From: UBA6814 sp040753075
GTDB taxonomy: Bacteria > Desulfobacterota > Desulfovibrionia > Desulfovibrionales > Desulfovibrionaceae
Length of the DNA stretch: 64,000 nt
Assembly: GCA_040753075.1 (NCBI GenBank)
Contig: JBFMHA010000009.1
Location: 21,268 to 85,267 of the forward strand
Reading direction: 5' to 3'
The notes beneath the pieces are model-generated. The model was not told the origin of the DNA. It saw only the letters and a program-made list of their open reading frames with translations, and made no database searches. Made by a program: the position numbers and the translations under genes. This document shows, piece after piece, positions 62,279 through 64,000 of this stretch (within the stretch, counting starts at the first letter, position 1; the number at the start of each line of letters is the position of its first letter).

Positions 62279-62902
62279 ATGCCCCGGACCCTGGACTGCG
62301 CCGGGCTGCCCTGTCCGCAGCCCGTCTTACAATGCAAGCAGTGCATTGACAACGAAAACCCGGCCCAGGTGGCCGTGCTGGTGGACAACGAAGCGGCCCG
62401 GGAGAACGTGTCCCGCTTCCTGTCCACCCGCGGCTATGCGGTGGCCGTCGAGCGCGACGGGAACCTCTGGAAGGTGGTCGGGACCGCCGCGGCAACCGCC
62501 GCGACGCCGGCCTCCGGACCCTGCGCCTGCGCGCCCATGCCCGACGCCGAACCGCCCCGCCCGGGCCGCAAGATGGCGGTGTTCATCACCTCCGACACCA
62601 TCGGCCGCGGGGACGACGAACTGGGCGGCAAGCTCATGTCCAACTTCCTCAGCACGCTGCCCGAACTGGGCGGCGATCTGTGGCGGATCATCCTGGTGAA
62701 CGCCGGGGTCAAGCTGGCGGCGGCCGGCAGCCCGGTGCTGGACAAGCTGCAGGCCCTGGCCGACGCGGGCGTCGACATCCTGGTCTGCGGCGCCTGCCTG
62801 ACCCATTTCGGGCTCCTGGAGCGGAAGGCCGTGGGCGAGACCACCAACATGCTGGACGTGGTCACCAGCCTCCAGCTTGCCTCCAAGGTCATCCAGGTGT
62901 AA
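62279..62902 (+). CDS. yedF: YedF-like selenium-associated sulfurtransferase-fold protein
   Basis: A 207-residue protein with a TusA-like N-terminal domain carrying CAGLPCPQPVLQCK near residues 7-20 (Cys-Pro-x-Pro), and a DsrE/F-like C-terminal domain with GDDELGGKLMSNFLSTLPEL and LVCGACLTHFGLLERK. This two-domain layout matches the YedF family, which is associated with selenium metabolism in many bacteria. ATG at 62279 follows AGGAG eight bases upstream. It is divergent from msbA. No selA, selB or selD is in the window. Confidence 0.88.
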   Translation: MPRTLDCAGLPCPQPVLQCKQCIDNENPAQVAVLVDNEAARENVSRFLSTRGYAVAVERDGNLWKVVGTAAATAATPASGPCACAPMPDAEPPRPGRKMAVFITSDTIGRGDDELGGKLMSNFLSTLPELGGDLWRIILVNAGVKLAAAGSPVLDKLQALADAGVDILVCGACLTHFGLLERKAVGETTNMLDVVTSLQLASKVIQV

Positions 62903-62911
62903 CCCGGCGGC

Positions 62912-63736
62912 ATGCCGCCCAAGCCTGTCCGATCCAGCCGGCCCGGCCCGGCCCGCAAGGCCGGTCCGAAGCCCCCCTCCCCCGCCCCTGCGGCGCCGCA
63001 GGCCGTGCGCATCAACAAGGCCCTGGCCCAGGCCGGAGTCTGCTCCCGCCGGGCCGCGGACGAGCTGGTTGCCGCGGGCCGGGTGCTGGTCAACGGCGTC
63101 CCGGCCCAGCCCGGACAGGCCGTGGACCCGGCCCGGGACCGGGTGGAGGTGGACGGCAGGCCGGTGGACCTGGTCCCGGCCGGGACCGCGTCCTTCGTGC
63201 TCATGCTGCACAAGCCGGTGCGCACCGTGACCACGGCCAGGGACCCCGAGGGCCGGCCCACGGTCTTCGACCTCCTGCCCGAGAAGTACCGGAGCCGCCG
63301 GCTGGTGCACGTGGGCCGGCTGGATTTCTTTTCCGAGGGCCTCCTGCTGCTCACCGACGACGGCGAACTGTGCAACCGCCTCACCCACCCCCGGCGCCAC
63401 CTGCCCCGGGTCTACGAGGTCACGGTGCGCGGCCCCGTGCCGGAAAAGGCGCTCGCCGCCATGCGCGCGGGCATGACCCTGGCCGAGGGCGAGCGCCTGG
63501 CCCCGGCCCAGGCCGACATCCTGGAGACCGGCCCGGGCCGCTCCGTGTTGCGCCTCGTCCTGGGCCAGGGCCTCAACCGCCAGATACGCCGCATGTGCCG
63601 GGACCTGGATCTCACCGTGCTCAAGCTGGTCCGCGTGGCCCTGGGTCCGCTGGAGCTGGGCGCGCTCAGGCCCGGCGAGGCCCGGCCCCTCACCGACCGG
63701 GAACTGGACGCCCTGCGCCGGTCTGTCGGTCTCTAA
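62912..63736 (+). CDS. Pseudouridine synthase, RluB/RsuA family
   Basis: A 274-residue rRNA pseudouridine synthase. An S4 RNA-binding domain (RINKALAQAGVCSRRAADELV, residues about 32-52) is followed by the catalytic domain with HVGRLDFFSEGLLLLT (catalytic Asp) and GLNRQIRRMC. RluB acts on 23S U2605 and RsuA on 16S U516; sequence alone does not separate them. The first 30 residues are Pro/Ala/Lys-rich, so a start at GTG 63005 is possible. It begins nine bases after yedF. Confidence 0.91.
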   Translation: MPPKPVRSSRPGPARKAGPKPPSPAPAAPQAVRINKALAQAGVCSRRAADELVAAGRVLVNGVPAQPGQAVDPARDRVEVDGRPVDLVPAGTASFVLMLHKPVRTVTTARDPEGRPTVFDLLPEKYRSRRLVHVGRLDFFSEGLLLLTDDGELCNRLTHPRRHLPRVYEVTVRGPVPEKALAAMRAGMTLAEGERLAPAQADILETGPGRSVLRLVLGQGLNRQIRRMCRDLDLTVLKLVRVALGPLELGALRPGEARPLTDRELDALRRSVGL

Positions 63737-63742
63737 GAACTC

Positions 63743-63840
63743 CTAGAATCCCCCGGCCCAGGCGGACCGGGCCAGGGACACGGCCACGCCCCAGAGGGTG
63801 AGGCAGACCGCCCCGTCCAGAACCCGCCAGGCCGCGGGCG
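63743..63840 (-). pseudogene. Duplicated C-terminal fragment of the gene at the window edge
   Basis: Read on the minus strand, copy one of the repeat encodes WRVLDGAVCLTLWGVAV and SLARSAWAGGF then TAG, the same end as the gene running off the window. The 169-base offset is not a multiple of three, so it is out of frame with the upstream copy and cannot be a second domain. It looks like a leftover of a tandem duplication. Confidence 0.55.
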
Positions 63841-63911
63841 GAATCAAACGAAAACACCTTGTGTTTTCTGAATAAACCCTCTCCCCCGATCCGGCATGTC
63901 GCGCACCACGC

Positions 63912-64000
63912 CTAGAATCCCCCGGCCCAGGCGGACCGGGCCAGGGACACGGCCACGCCCCAGAGGGTGAGGCAGACCGCCCCGTCCAGAACCCGCCAGG
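63912..64000 (-). CDS. C-terminal end of a membrane protein, cut by window edge
   Basis: About 29 residues are visible, ending in a hydrophobic helix (LDGAVCLTLWGVAVSLARS) and WAGGF before a TAG stop at 63912-63914. The single membrane helix at the C-terminus would fit a LysE/RhtB-type exporter, but too little is seen to be sure. The same end is duplicated 169 bases downstream. Confidence 0.45.
   Translation of the reverse strand, partial: WRVLDGAVCLTLWGVAVSLARSAWAGGF

Larger units (their letters stand above)
63742..64000. repeat. 90-bp exact direct repeat, copies 169 bases apart
   Basis: Bases 63742-63831 are identical to 63911-64000. The second copy reaches the window edge, so the repeat may continue. 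Between them lies a perfect hairpin GAAAACAC/GTGTTTTC (63850-63868) followed by TGAATAAA. The repeat includes the C-terminal codons and stop of a minus-strand gene. Confidence 0.95.

Overview
This is a very GC-rich (roughly two-thirds G+C by eye), densely packed bacterial chromosomal segment holding about 57 protein genes and one tRNA gene. The gene set suggests a Gram-negative anaerobe of the Desulfovibrio group (Desulfovibrionales). The clues are lipid A acyltransferase and MsbA genes, the futalosine menaquinone enzyme MqnA, LL-diaminopimelate aminotransferase (DapL), the selenium-linked protein YedF, a CBS-DHH-poly(A)-polymerase-type tRNA nucleotidyltransferase, and a CcsA/siroheme-dehydrogenase gene group next to hemA. 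That placement is inference; no 16S gene is present. There is no prophage, complete insertion sequence, CRISPR array or rRNA operon. The window is mainly core genome.

Layout. 1-11.2 kb (+): the end of cheW with its terminator, then mfd, two SurA-like chaperones, a RodZ-like protein, recO, glyQ-glyS and rpsT. 11.3-16.2 kb (+): two potassium uptake systems in one run, trkA-trkH-ktrB-ktrA. 16.2-22.1 kb (-): mqnA, adk (own promoter and terminator), tilS, a small unknown gene, then hemA, ccsA-like and a siroheme-type dehydrogenase. 22.3-26 kb (+): a GT9 glycosyltransferase, a CgeB-like glycosyltransferase and a DSD1-type PLP enzyme. 26-31.1 kb (-): rarA, rsmE, gcvT and a 588-residue protein of unknown function. 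31.4-38.2 kb (mostly +): a double-GAF protein, mreB, suhB-like, a NUDIX gene on the other strand, rimI-pgk-tpiA-secG and tRNA-Leu(GAG). 38.3-39.6 kb (+): an AI-2E/PerM-type permease coupled to a SemiSWEET. 39.7-51.5 kb (-): a Kv-type channel, then lysA, a lipoprotein, mutS, LapB-like, LapA-like, HIT, a LOG-like protein, the CBS/DHH/nucleotidyltransferase fusion and xerD. 51.6-54.5 kb (+): dapL, folK, a TRASH/YHS-like small membrane protein and a TalC-type aldolase with a histone-H1-like tail. 54.5-55.4 kb has no recognisable gene and is structured and less GC-rich. 55.4-62.2 kb (-): msbA, a DUF374 acyltransferase, a polysaccharide deacetylase, an LpxL-type acyltransferase and a CHASE2 adenylate cyclase. 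62.3-63.7 kb (+): yedF and a pseudouridine synthase. The last 260 bases carry a 90-bp exact direct repeat containing the 3' end of a gene that runs off the window.

How the genes work together. Cell-envelope functions recur: SurA-like chaperones for outer-membrane proteins, RodZ and MreB for rod shape, LapA/LapB, MsbA and two acyltransferases for lipid A, and glycosyltransferases for surface sugars. DapL and LysA supply diaminopimelate and lysine. HemA, CcsA and the siroheme-type dehydrogenase serve tetrapyrrole and cytochrome c production, fitting a cytochrome-rich sulfate reducer. The most unusual signals are a 111-nt cloverleaf-like element in the 3' region of rsmE whose one mispaired position becomes a G.U pair only on the rsmE-sense strand, the unknown protein divergent from GAF-mreB, the H1-like tail on the aldolase, the empty 0.9-kb structured region, and the terminal tandem repeat.
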